A stretch of DNA of 41,433 bases. Origin: Parachlamydiales bacterium. GTDB taxonomy: Bacteria > Chlamydiota > Chlamydiia > Chlamydiales > Parachlamydiaceae. A program made the position numbers and the translations under genes. Positions 16,511-24,763 of this stretch are shown one piece after another (position 1 is the first letter of the stretch; each line of letters opens with the position of its first letter). The notes under the pieces were generated by a model. It was not told the origin of the DNA, searched no databases, and was given only the letters and a program-made list of their open reading frames with translations. Location of the stretch: assembly GCA_020051075.1 (NCBI GenBank), contig JAGVJP010000082.1:1-41433 (forward strand), written 5' to 3'.

Positions 16511-17401
16511 ATGCCTCAAACTCAATCCGATTTATTCTTGTTAATTTTAAAGCCTTACCAAGACATCATCGAAAAAAAATTAAAGGTTTGCATTCCTCAA
16601 CTAGGACCGCAAAGCCATTTGAGGGATGCTTGTGAATATGCTTTGTTGAATGGTGGCAAACGATTTCGTCCAGCTCTTGTTCTGATGATAGCAAAAGCAC
16701 TAGGATTAGATGCAGATGCTTCTGAAGCTGCTGTCGGAGTAGAATATTTCCATACAGCTTCGCTGATTGCCGATGACCTTCCATGCATGGATGACGATGA
16801 CGAAAGGCGCTCTAAACCATCTCTTCATCGTGTTTATGGAGAGTCTGTTGCTTTGCTGGCAACCTATGCTTTGATTTCTGCTGGATATGCTTGCCTCGCA
16901 AAAAATGCTGAAAGTATAAAAGGAACGTCACACCCCAATGTCGACCAAAGCGATCGACTTTGTGTGCTTGCTCTGGAAAATGCCGCTTATAATACTGGCC
17001 TTTTTGGTGCGACCGGCGGACAGTTCTTAGATCTGTCGCCGCCCAACCTGACAATTTCCTCTGTGAGAGAGATCTTAAATAAAAAAACGGTTACTCTTTT
17101 TGAAATTTCATTTGTTCTCGGCTGGATCTACGGCGGAGGCTGTTTAGAGCAACTTAATTTGGTTAAGAAAGCAGCGGCTCATTTCGGGATGGCTTTTCAA
17201 ATCGCTGACGACATCGGCGATATGGCTCAAGATCTAAAACATCAACACACACTCAATATCGCTAATATTTGCGGTAAAGACCAGGCCGTGAAAATGTTCC
17301 ACGAAGAAATTGAGCAATTTGAATCGGTCATTGACGGTTTATCTTTGGATCGCAGCGAGCTTACTTCTTTGGTCAATTTTCTTCGCAATGAGATTGTTTG
17401 A
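16511..17401 (+). CDS. ispA: farnesyl/geranyl diphosphate synthase (polyprenyl synthetase)
   Basis: This prenyltransferase condenses isopentenyl diphosphate with allylic diphosphates to make farnesyl diphosphate for undecaprenol and quinone synthesis. The 296-residue protein shows GGKRFRP at about 48-54, the first Asp-rich motif DDLPCMDDDDERR with Asp88, Asp89 and Asp94, GQFLDL at about 170-175, and the second motif DDIGD at 233-237. Four residues between the first two Asp pairs are typical of short-chain IspA enzymes. The stop codon is part of the recA promoter region. The start at 16511 has only a weak ribosome binding site. Confidence 0.95.
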   Translation: MPQTQSDLFLLILKPYQDIIEKKLKVCIPQLGPQSHLRDACEYALLNGGKRFRPALVLMIAKALGLDADASEAAVGVEYFHTASLIADDLPCMDDDDERRSKPSLHRVYGESVALLATYALISAGYACLAKNAESIKGTSHPNVDQSDRLCVLALENAAYNTGLFGATGGQFLDLSPPNLTISSVREILNKKTVTLFEISFVLGWIYGGGCLEQLNLVKKAAAHFGMAFQIADDIGDMAQDLKHQHTLNIANICGKDQAVKMFHEEIEQFESVIDGLSLDRSELTSLVNFLRNEIV

Positions 17402-17426
17402 AACATAATTCGGCACTCGGTATGAT
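17398..17426 (+). promoter_or_regulatory. recA promoter, overlapping the ispA stop codon
   Basis: TTGAAA (17398-17403), a 17-bp spacer and TATGAT (17421-17426) match a sigma70-type promoter well. The -35 element includes the ispA stop (TGA, 17399-17401). I see no LexA-type operator between this promoter and the start, which fits my recollection that chlamydiae lack lexA. Confidence 0.7.
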
Positions 17427-17467
17427 GTTGCCTCGTATCATTAGATTTTAATCCATAAGGAGCCCTC

Positions 17468-18550
17468 ATGTCACAACAACAACAAGCTGCAGACGCCGAA
17501 AGAAAAAAGGCGTTAAATCTCGCTGTCAGCCAAATCAAAAAGCAGTTTGGCGATGGCGCTATCATGTCTTTTGGCAGACATTCTCAGGAAAAAGAAGTTA
17601 GCGTGATCAAAACTGGGGCTCTTGCTCTCGATATCGCCCTTGGAATTGGCGGCGTGCCGCGCGGTCGTATTGTGGAAATTTATGGTCCAGAATCGTCTGG
17701 GAAGTCAACTTTAGCGACACATATCGTTGCTAATGCTCAGCGAAATGGGGGCGTAGCCGCCTATATTGATGTTGAACACGCTCTAGATCCTAGTTACGCA
17801 TCTAAAATTGGGGTGAATATCGATGACTTATTGATTTCACAACCAGACAGTGGTGAAGAAGCCCTCAATATTGCAGAAATGCTTGCCCGCTCCAATAGCG
17901 TCGATGTCATCATTGTCGATTCCGTTGCTGCTTTAGTGCCTAAATTAGAACTTGAGGGGGAAATTGGAGATCAATTTATGGGACTTCAAGCGCGCTTAAT
18001 GTCCCAAGCCCTCCGAAAATTGACTTCAGCGTTATCAAAGAGCAACACTTGTGCGATTTTTATCAACCAAATTCGAGATAAGATCGGTGTCGTTTATGGC
18101 AACCCAGAAACTACTACAGGCGGAAGAGCGCTTAAATTTTATTCTTCAATCCGTTTAGACATCAGACGCACCGGAGGAATTAAAGGGCCTGATAATTCTG
18201 AAATCGGCAATAGAGTCAAAGTCAAAGTCTCCAAAAATAAGATGGCACCGCCGTTTCAAGTTGCTGAGTTTGACATTTTGTTCAATGAGGGAATTTCTCG
18301 CACTGGCTGTGCAATTGATATGGCTACAGAGTTTAATATCATTGATAAAAAAGGGGCTTGGTTGAGTTTTAAAGGGCAACGGTGGCAAGGACGAGAGGCT
18401 GTTCGAGAAGAATTAAAGAATAACCCCACTCTGTTAGATGAAATAGAATCACTGATCCTTAAACACCACAAAGAAAAGCCAGGATCAATGAAAAAGAGTG
18501 TTGCGGCTGTGGAGAATACTTCTTCCGTTGAAGAAGAAGCTTTGGTGTAA
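17468..18550 (+). CDS. recA: recombinase A
   Basis: RecA drives homologous recombination and strand exchange. The 360-residue protein carries the Walker A motif GPESSGKST (73-81), Walker [11 protein letters not shown] at about 147-156, the L2-proximal [20 protein letters not shown] region and a normal acidic C-terminus. A good AAGGAG site lies seven bases before the ATG. The gene is preceded by its own promoter and followed by a CACAGAG-type repeat, so it is probably a single-gene unit. No odd features are visible. Confidence 0.98.
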   Translation: MSQQQQAADAERKKALNLAVSQIKKQFGDGAIMSFGRHSQEKEVSVIKTGALALDIALGIGGVPRGRIVEIYGPESSGKSTLATHIVANAQRNGGVAAYIDVEHALDPSYASKIGVNIDDLLISQPDSGEEALNIAEMLARSNSVDVIIVDSVAALVPKLELEGEIGDQFMGLQARLMSQALRKLTSALSKSNTCAIFINQIRDKIGVVYGNPETTTGGRALKFYSSIRLDIRRTGGIKGPDNSEIGNRVKVKVSKNKMAPPFQVAEFDILFNEGISRTGCAIDMATEFNIIDKKGAWLSFKGQRWQGREAVREELKNNPTLLDEIESLILKHHKEKPGSMKKSVAAVENTSSVEEEALV

Positions 18551-18593
18551 CTAACGTTTCTTAGCCTTCTATCAACCCTGTTTTAGAATAATA

Positions 18594-18677
18594 GAAACAC
18601 AGAGGCACAGAGAACACAGAGAATAAGCATGGAGAAAACTGTTTCTCTCTCCGTGCCCTCCGTGTTTCTGTGTTTTG
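18594..18677. repeat. CACAGAG-type inverted repeat
   Basis: The left arm (about 18594-18623) is built of CACAGAG words, and the right arm (about 18646-18677) is its approximate inverse with CTCCGTG and TTTCTGTG words. As RNA it would form a long hairpin downstream of recA. Similar intergenic CACAGAG repeats are common in many environmental bacteria, in my recollection. Confidence 0.8.
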
Positions 18678-18711
18678 ATTGCTGACATGAATCTGGTAGA
18701 CGTGGTTTTTG

Positions 18712-18740
18712 TTGAAAATTTATTTTAAAGCTGTTATAAT
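18712..18740 (+). promoter_or_regulatory. sigma70-type promoter deciding the start of the MFS gene
   Basis: TTGAAA (18712-18717), a 17-bp spacer and a perfect TATAAT (18735-18740) imply transcription from about 18747. The GTG at 18743 would then lie before the transcript start, so the ATG at 18773 is the likely start. Confidence 0.75.
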
Positions 18741-18772
18741 AAGTGAAATTATTTTGTGAAGTTGTGAAAAAT

Positions 18773-20008
18773 ATGTTTACCAAAGAAAATAAATACTTAT
18801 TCCTCATCACCGTTATTTTCATCGCGGCTTGCATCGAAACAGATATCTATTTGCCGGCTTTTCCCGATATGATGAATTTTTTTTCTGTTTCAGAAGATAA
18901 AATTCAAAGTCTTCTCACATGGAACTTCATCGGAATGTGCCTTTCTTGTCCATTTTATGGACCGATTTCAGATGCCATTGGACGGAGAACCCCCCTTAAC
19001 TTTGCCCTTGCCCTTTTTTTAGGGGGAAGTTTAATCACCCTTTTTGCATCTAGTTTTGATTTCATGCTCTTCGGAAGAGTTTTACAAGGACTTGGAAGCG
19101 GTGGCTGCTTCACTCTTGGCACAGCTGTCATTTTCGATGCTTTCGATGAAGAGAAAGCGATGAAGGTGACAAATAAGTTAAACACTATCATTCCTTTTAT
19201 CATGGCGTTCGCCCCGATGTTAGGAGGATATCTCAACTATGCTTTTGGTTTTCGCTCAAATTTTTTAACGATTACACTTTTTGTGTTGTTTAGTTTTATC
19301 GTTTGTTTCTTTTGGTTTGATGAGACCCTTACGACAGAAAAGAAAATTAAGTTGAATCGCAAAAAACTCTTAGAAGATTTTCAACGCGTTCTTTTTAGTT
19401 CAAATTTTTGGCAGATTAATTTGGTGATTAGCCTCGTTTTTGGAGGTTATCTAGCTTTTCTGGCCGGTGCCTCGGTGTTATTTGTGATTGAACTAGGGGT
19501 TTCTAAAGAAGCGCTTCCATTTTTCCAAGCTTCTCTACTCGGTGCTTGGCTAGTGGCAAACTTAGTCTTTAATCGATTGCTGACAAAATGGGGAGCTCGT
19601 TCCCTTAAAAAGATTGCAACTTGTTTAGTCCTCATTGGTGGCGTGGGAATCCCTTTAGCCGCCTATTTAGACCCGTCAAGCCCCTATCTCGCTACTCAGT
19701 TTATGATGATCTATAGCTTTGGCTCTAATTGGTTGTTTGGGCTCTATTTTCCAGAAGGGATGCAGCTCTTCCCTGACATCAAAGGTGTTTCTGCAAGCCT
19801 GTTTACGAGCATTCGCTTGTTTCTCGTTGCCCTAATCATAGGGTTGTCAAGTTTCTTATATGACAAGACAATTTATCCTATCGCTGGCCTAATCTTCGGT
19901 TTAAGTATGATTGCGAGCCTCTGTGTTTTCCTCTACGAAAGAAGAAAATTGGCAAACACTGCCTCTCTTGAGAATACTCAAGCTACAGCGGCATCAAGTC
20001 AAAATTAA
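18773..20008 (+). CDS. MFS transporter, Bcr/CflA drug:proton antiporter type
   Basis: The protein (411 residues from the ATG at 18773) has twelve hydrophobic segments. The first contains ACIETDIYLPAFPDM, the signature of the Bcr/CflA 12-TM subfamily (motif D1), and loop 2-3 has GPISDAIGRRTPL, the MFS motif A. GRVLQGLGSGG in segment 4-5 is motif B-like with the conserved Arg, and the segment-5 motif C region follows (MLGGYLNYAFGF). Such pumps export small drugs, dipeptides or metabolites with proton exchange. It has its own strong promoter. The C-terminal tail after the last helix is short and Ala/Thr/Ser-rich. The substrate cannot be predicted. Confidence 0.88.
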   Translation: MFTKENKYLFLITVIFIAACIETDIYLPAFPDMMNFFSVSEDKIQSLLTWNFIGMCLSCPFYGPISDAIGRRTPLNFALALFLGGSLITLFASSFDFMLFGRVLQGLGSGGCFTLGTAVIFDAFDEEKAMKVTNKLNTIIPFIMAFAPMLGGYLNYAFGFRSNFLTITLFVLFSFIVCFFWFDETLTTEKKIKLNRKKLLEDFQRVLFSSNFWQINLVISLVFGGYLAFLAGASVLFVIELGVSKEALPFFQASLLGAWLVANLVFNRLLTKWGARSLKKIATCLVLIGGVGIPLAAYLDPSSPYLATQFMMIYSFGSNWLFGLYFPEGMQLFPDIKGVSASLFTSIRLFLVALIIGLSSFLYDKTIYPIAGLIFGLSMIASLCVFLYERRKLANTASLENTQATAASSQN

Positions 20009-20035
20009 TCATCTGCGCTAATTTTAAAAAAATAT

Positions 20036-20065
20036 TTGACAACAATTTTTTAGTAGAAATATGAT
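20036..20065 (+). promoter_or_regulatory. sigma70-type promoter for the exported orphan at 20125
   Basis: A consensus TTGACA (20036-20041) is followed, after an 18-bp spacer, by TATGAT (20060-20065), about 60 bp before the start codon. Confidence 0.65.
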
Positions 20066-20124
20066 GCAAAAAAATCAATGATTCATTCTGAAGATTTTTT
20101 TTAACACTCAACAAAGGTTTTACT

Positions 20125-20628
20125 ATGAAAATATTTGCTATGCTATGCACGATTTTGTTGCCTTTCCTTACCCATGCTGAGTTTAAGCTCTGTGATTTTG
20201 AGGGGAATTACACAACTTACTCTTCTTCTGCAGGGGGAATAACAGTCCCGGATTCTGATAACGCATCAGTCACTGTAATCTCTCAACTCACCATCGACAA
20301 ACAAGGCAATGGCAAGATCAATTTTCTTAGTTCATCATTATACTCTACTCCAGATGTTCTTACATCAATTCAGTCCACAAATTTACCACTTAAGTTAACA
20401 CTGACAGATCCTTGTAACGGTATTGGTAAATTACTCATATTCGGAATTCCCGAAACAGGATTAGTGACAGAGTATGATGTTATCGCAACAAAATCCCATC
20501 AGCGATTAGGAAGAAATAGAGGACGTGTGACCGATATGTTGTTCAATGTAATAGGAATTACTAATGCTGATAGTGGTGTCCCAGTTGTCATTAAAAACAC
20601 TCGATTAGTTATCGTAAAACGACAGTAG
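20125..20628 (+). CDS. exported protein of unknown function
   Basis: The 167-residue protein has a clear signal peptide (residues 1-18, cleavage near THA-EF). The mature part is predicted to be mostly beta strands with many Thr/Ser/Val residues (YTTYSSSAGGITVPDSDNAS, then alternating hydrophobic stretches). No domain is recognised. An AAAGG site precedes the ATG and a good promoter lies upstream, so it is expressed on its own. Location is periplasm or outer surface. Confidence 0.75.
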   Translation: MKIFAMLCTILLPFLTHAEFKLCDFEGNYTTYSSSAGGITVPDSDNASVTVISQLTIDKQGNGKINFLSSSLYSTPDVLTSIQSTNLPLKLTLTDPCNGIGKLLIFGIPETGLVTEYDVIATKSHQRLGRNRGRVTDMLFNVIGITNADSGVPVVIKNTRLVIVKRQ

Positions 20629-20706
20629 TAATGAATAAATTATAGACTCTTTTCAATTAAAGTATTAAATGAGAAATACCAAAAGGCTGAATGATAGGAG
20701 ATGTAT

Positions 20707-21285
20707 ATGACAGAAGATTTAGATTCAAAACCTTCAAAAACCTATTTAGGTGAAAAACGGTTCAAGGAAAACTGGTTATCGTTTTTCATTCTGGGAATCA
20801 TCCTAGTCATTTTGGGTGGTTTGGCTATTGTTGGCGCAAATTTTGTCACTTTAACTTCTATCGTTTTCTTCGGTATCTTGCTAACTGTCGGCGGTTTCTT
20901 GCAAATTCTGTATGCCTTTTGGGCGAGAAAGGAGCAAGGTTTCGCACAAACAATTCTCTCAGGGATATTTTATTCAACAGTGGGTGTGATCATGCTGACA
21001 CATCCCACTGTTGGAGCCATTGCCGTCACCTTACTCCTTGCCTCTTTTTATATTGTCAGTGGGTTGTTTAAGATCGTTGCCAGCCTGGCAACCCCTATGA
21101 TTCAATGGAAATGGCTTCTCATCAGCGGTGTGATCTCTCTTCTACTAGGAATCTTTATTTGGTCAGAATGGACCACCTTAAGTTTATGGATGATCGGTCT
21201 GTTTATTGGCATAGACCTCATCTTTGTGGGGTGGTTTTGGATCATGTTAAGTTTGACGGCTAGAAATCTGCCAACAAAGCAATAA
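20707..21285 (+). CDS. HdeD-like acid-resistance membrane protein (DUF308)
   Basis: The 192-residue protein has six hydrophobic segments arranged as three pairs, the HdeD/DUF308 pattern: ILGIILVILGGLAIVGANF, then FFGILLTVGGFLQILYAFWA, LTHPTVGAIAVTLLLASFYI and GVISLLLGIFIWSEW. In E. coli HdeD contributes to acid resistance at high cell density. The start was chosen at 20707 because an AGGAG sequence directly abuts the ATG at 20701 (no spacing) but is six bases from this one. A repeat element follows the stop. The function here is inferred from family only. Confidence 0.85.
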   Translation: MTEDLDSKPSKTYLGEKRFKENWLSFFILGIILVILGGLAIVGANFVTLTSIVFFGILLTVGGFLQILYAFWARKEQGFAQTILSGIFYSTVGVIMLTHPTVGAIAVTLLLASFYIVSGLFKIVASLATPMIQWKWLLISGVISLLLGIFIWSEWTTLSLWMIGLFIGIDLIFVGWFWIMLSLTARNLPTKQ

Positions 21286-21320
21286 CAATCTCCCAACTAT
21301 CTATAAAACCAACCTATTCC

Positions 21321-21501
21321 CAGCATAGAAAAACAGGATAGGCAAAAGGACAAAATAAGATAAGCAAGATCGCAAGCGGCAGGATAAGCAAGATAGTGAT
21401 GATAAAATTAAGATAGTTTTTTCTTTATTTTTTTTGCCATGTTCGTGCGAGTTGTCTTATTTATCCTGCCCCTTGTGATCCTGCCTATCCTGTTCTCTAT
21501 G
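21321..21501. repeat. ATCCTG-family inverted repeat
   Basis: The left arm (21321-21396) reads CAGCATAGAAAAACAGGATA, then AAGATCGCAAGCGGCAGGAT. The right arm (21451-21501) has TTATCCTGCC and GATCCTGCCTATCCTGTTCT. The same CAGCATAG and GATCGCAAGCGGCAGGATAA words occur in the copy between the reductase gene and psd. It fills the space after the HdeD-like gene. Confidence 0.8.
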
Positions 21502-21595
21502 TTTTTGAGAGGGGTATCGTAGTCCAATGCGTATGCCTCTCTATCGTGATCTTGCAATCTTGTCTGCCCGCATATTTGTTGGTTGAATTTTCTAT

Positions 21596-21650
21596 CCTTT
21601 TTTTGGTGTTATCTGGTAGTTTAAAAAAATGTTTAAACACCCAAAAAAGG
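21596..21650 (+). promoter_or_regulatory. inverted repeat covering the ribosome binding site of the efflux operon
   Basis: CCTTTTTTTGGTGTT (21596-21610) pairs with AACACCCAAAAAAGG (21636-21650) over 15 bp with few mismatches. Inside it a smaller GTTTAAA/TTTAAAC pair (21619-21625, 21632-21638) is nested. The right arm contains the AAGG ribosome binding site of the gene at 21658, so the folded mRNA would hide it. At DNA level it could also be an operator. Confidence 0.55.
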
Positions 21651-21657
21651 AATTAAT

Positions 21658-21924
21658 ATGGAAAACCACTCACACGATAAAAATGAAAAACAATGCTGCA
21701 GCACCGATAGAAAGTGCTGTTTTGGAAGTCCCAAATGCGCTTTGATATTTGCAGCTGTCTTGTTCGGTATTGTTTCACTGGTCCACTTGTATAGATTTTT
21801 CTTTTTCTTTCCAGTCACCATAGGAACTGTAGCAGTCGCTCCAGGAGTAAGCATCGGTGCTTTTATTATATTTGGATTATTGTCCATTTGGATGTTTTGT
21901 GCTGCACGCAAAATATCAAAATAA
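21658..21924 (+). CDS. small Cys-rich membrane protein heading the efflux operon
   Basis: The 88-residue protein has a polar N-terminus with four or five Cys in a short stretch (QCCSTDRKCCFGSPKC, residues 12-27), then two membrane helices (about 29-50 and 59-80). The Cys pairs and the preceding His residues could bind a metal such as zinc or copper, but no family is recognised. It precedes the outer-membrane factor gene by 22 bp, which suggests that it is co-transcribed with the tripartite pump, perhaps as a sensor or accessory subunit. AAGGA lies upstream of the ATG, within a hairpin. Confidence 0.7.
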   Translation: MENHSHDKNEKQCCSTDRKCCFGSPKCALIFAAVLFGIVSLVHLYRFFFFFPVTIGTVAVAPGVSIGAFIIFGLLSIWMFCAARKISK

Positions 21925-21946
21925 TTGATTAAGAGGTTATCTTGAA

Positions 21947-23416
21947 GTGCCATTTCTAAGTTTGATAGCTTTTGGGATTCTATTTTTCCTATCCTCTTGC
22001 TACATAGCTATGCCAAAAAGCGAACAAACAAAAAATCTCTTACCTCCCCCTAGCCTTGACAGCTCTGTTGAGGCTAGTGTGCAAACCCCTTTTTTCAGTG
22101 TGGGAGATTGGCCGGATGAAAACTGGTGGGAGGTGTTTAATTCTCCACAGCTCAACAGCTTAATCGCACAAGCTTTAGATCAAAATCCCACTTTGAAGGA
22201 AGTGCAGAGCAAGATCGATTTTGCTAAACAAGAAGCAATCGTTGCCCGCTCGCGGCTATACCCTTTCATTTCCTTTGACGGCGATATTATCAAAACATAT
22301 TTAAGTCGGACTGGTTTATATAGAGCGTTTAACCCTAAGCTTCCCCTGAATGCTCAAGTGATTTATCTTTCCCTCTCATTGGAATATGAGTTTGATTTTT
22401 GGGGAAAAAATTACAATATATTCTCAGCTAGCATTGGAGAGGTTTTAGCAAATCAGGCTCAGGCAGCTCAAGTCAGATTGATCGTTACAACATCTATCGC
22501 TGAGGCCTATTTTGGATTAAAGGCCAATCTATTGCGAAGACAGCTGTATCATGCTCTTTACAAAACTCAACAGGATACCTTCGATTTGCAACGGTTTTTG
22601 GAAGAAAATGCCTTGTCATCCAGACTCGATCCGCTGCTCATCCAAGAAGAGGTTTTTGAGATCAAAAAATTACTCTCAAGCATTGAGAATGAAATTACAC
22701 TGTCCAAGCATCTGATCAATTTTTTGATGGGCAGGGGGCCGGATGAACCGTTGGACGTCGATTCACTCATGCCCCCATTGCCTCCAACGATTTCTGTGCC
22801 TGACAACTTAACCCTTGATTTGCTAGCGCGCCGCCCTGATCTCATGGCTCAAATTTGGAGGGCGAAGGCCTTGGCATATCAAGTTGGAGCAGCAAAGGCC
22901 GATTTTTACCCTGATATTAGCCTCAAAGGGCTTGTCGGATTGGAAAGCGTTCTGTTCACTAACTTCTTTAATTGGGAAAATAAAACCTATCAAATCCAAC
23001 CTGCCTTTCATCTTCCAATCTTTACAGCAGGTGCCATTGAAGCTAACGTTGAAGCACATAAATCAGCTTTCGAAGAAGCTATCTTTGAATACAATAATTT
23101 AATTTTGTCAAGTGCTCAAGAAGTCGCGGATTTGCTCTCGTTAGCTCTATCAATCTTTGAGCAAAAATTAGAACAAGATTTCATTCTCGAGAATGCTAAA
23201 GCCCGTTATTGGCTCACTAAAATGCGCAAACAAGCAGGTTTGGATAGTCGTTTTAATGAATTGCGTATGGAGATCGAATTAGTGAATAAACAAATTGAAA
23301 ATGTCAATTTGTTATATGGTCAGTATCTAGCAACGATTAAATTAATCAAAGCATTAGGCGGCGGTTATTATTCCGACTATTGTATCCCGTTGCAGGCAGT
23401 TGGAGAATGTGAATGA
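21947..23416 (+). CDS. outer-membrane efflux lipoprotein (TolC/NodT/OprM type)
   Basis: This is the outer-membrane channel of a tripartite pump. The 489-residue protein starts at a GTG; the start is supported by the lipobox LSSC with Cys18, which would be lost from any later start. The body shows the duplicated OEP fold: WWEVFNSPQLNSLIAQALDQNPTL near the N-terminus, VARSRLYPF, LARRPDLMAQIWRAKALAYQVGAAKADFYPDISL at the second half, and a C-terminal coiled-coil region. These are typical NodT/OprM motifs. It overlaps the fusion-protein gene by four bases, so channel and adaptor are made together. Confidence 0.93.
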   Translation: MPFLSLIAFGILFFLSSCYIAMPKSEQTKNLLPPPSLDSSVEASVQTPFFSVGDWPDENWWEVFNSPQLNSLIAQALDQNPTLKEVQSKIDFAKQEAIVARSRLYPFISFDGDIIKTYLSRTGLYRAFNPKLPLNAQVIYLSLSLEYEFDFWGKNYNIFSASIGEVLANQAQAAQVRLIVTTSIAEAYFGLKANLLRRQLYHALYKTQQDTFDLQRFLEENALSSRLDPLLIQEEVFEIKKLLSSIENEITLSKHLINFLMGRGPDEPLDVDSLMPPLPPTISVPDNLTLDLLARRPDLMAQIWRAKALAYQVGAAKADFYPDISLKGLVGLESVLFTNFFNWENKTYQIQPAFHLPIFTAGAIEANVEAHKSAFEEAIFEYNNLILSSAQEVADLLSLALSIFEQKLEQDFILENAKARYWLTKMRKQAGLDSRFNELRMEIELVNKQIENVNLLYGQYLATIKLIKALGGGYYSDYCIPLQAVGECE

Positions 23417-24723
23417 GTTCTAATCCCTCTTCAGAACATAAACCTGTCGCAGAACAGGTGCCCCCTTCAGAACATCTACGTGCTGAAAAACAAGCAGAAA
23501 TGAAAAAGAAGCGAAAGAAGATGTCAATAGGTTTTTGGCTGATCATCATTCTCCTGATAGTTCTAGGATGTCTTCTTTGGATTTTTTTTCTCCAATACCG
23601 TGTTTATACTGACGACGCGTATGTTGAGGGCAATCAAATTTATATCACCCCATTGAAATCAGGATTTATTACAGCCATTCATACTGATGACACCTTTTTG
23701 GTCAAACAAGGACAGCTTCTTATTGAACTTGATTCGACAGATGCCAAAATTGCTTTGGAACAAGCCAAACAGCAGCTGGCGAATGAGGTGAGGGAAGTTT
23801 GCCAGGCTTTTCACCAAGTTTTTGCCTATAAAGCAGAAATGGAAACACGCAAAGCTGAACTCATCCGTACAGCTCAGGATTACCAACATAGGGAAGATGT
23901 GCTGGCAGTTGCTGGAGTGTCTTTAGAAGACTATGAACATGCTGTAGCAGCTTTAAGAGTTGGATATTATTCCTTAAAATCAACTGAATCCCATTATGAA
24001 CAAGCTTTAGCCCTTGTGCGGGGGACTGCGATAAGAACGCATCCGCGTGTGTTAGCAAGAGCAGACCAGTTGCGTAATATGTGGGTGCAGCTGTATCGGA
24101 CTAAAATATATGCTCCTGTGGAAGGCTTGGTCGCCCAAAGAAAAATACAGGTGGGAATGTGGGTGGATGAAGGACAACCGTTGATGAGTGTTATCCCGTT
24201 AGACCAAATCTGGGTGAATGCCAATTACAAAGAAACCCAAATGAAACATATGAAAATCGGACAAAAAGTGCGAATCACTTCAGATTTGTATGGATGGGAT
24301 GTCGTCTATAATGGAGTGATTGTTGGGCTTCCTGGGGCTGCTGGAAATGCGTTTTCTTTGCTTCCACCTCAGAATTTATCAGGCAACTGGATCAAAATTG
24401 TTCAACGCTTACCTGTACGGGTGGAATTAGATCCTGAAGAAATCAAAAAATACCCTCTTCGCATTGGCCTCTCATTAGAAGCTATTGTGGATTTGCATGA
24501 TCAAGATGGACTATTGGTCCCCACAACATCAAAAGGATCTCCCACTTATCAAACCTCGATTTATAAACTAGAAGAAGTTGGCGATAGCGCGTTTATCGAA
24601 ACGATCATAGAGGAGAATTTAGACCCCTTGCTCTTGCAATATGCTGATCAACCACTCTACCTTCAAAAAGAGGACACCGACGAAAAGATAAATATGTGCT
24701 TATCTCGCATAGGAATTTTGTGA
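23413..24723 (+). CDS. membrane fusion protein of an EmrA/HlyD-type pump
   Basis: This periplasmic adaptor links the inner-membrane pump to the outer-membrane channel. The 436-residue protein has a Pro/Glu/Lys-rich cytoplasmic N-terminus, one transmembrane helix (about residues 36-62), the lipoyl half-motif YTDDAYVEGNQIYITPLKSG, a helical hairpin (about 110-210), and the second half IYAPVEGLVAQRKIQVGMWV followed by the barrel region (PLDQIWVNANYKETQMKHMKIGQKV). This is the EmrA subclass order. Its start overlaps the channel gene and the EmrB-like gene follows after about 40 bp. Confidence 0.93.
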   Translation: MSSNPSSEHKPVAEQVPPSEHLRAEKQAEMKKKRKKMSIGFWLIIILLIVLGCLLWIFFLQYRVYTDDAYVEGNQIYITPLKSGFITAIHTDDTFLVKQGQLLIELDSTDAKIALEQAKQQLANEVREVCQAFHQVFAYKAEMETRKAELIRTAQDYQHREDVLAVAGVSLEDYEHAVAALRVGYYSLKSTESHYEQALALVRGTAIRTHPRVLARADQLRNMWVQLYRTKIYAPVEGLVAQRKIQVGMWVDEGQPLMSVIPLDQIWVNANYKETQMKHMKIGQKVRITSDLYGWDVVYNGVIVGLPGAAGNAFSLLPPQNLSGNWIKIVQRLPVRVELDPEEIKKYPLRIGLSLEAIVDLHDQDGLLVPTTSKGSPTYQTSIYKLEEVGDSAFIETIIEENLDPLLLQYADQPLYLQKEDTDEKINMCLSRIGIL

Positions 24724-24763
24724 ATAGTTGCGAAAATGATTTTTTCAATTGGCGTAAAAACAA

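Noticed and set aside
18583..18834. Minus-strand 83-codon frame after recA
   Set aside because: It is the translation of the CACAGAG repeat and overlaps the MFS promoter and gene start.
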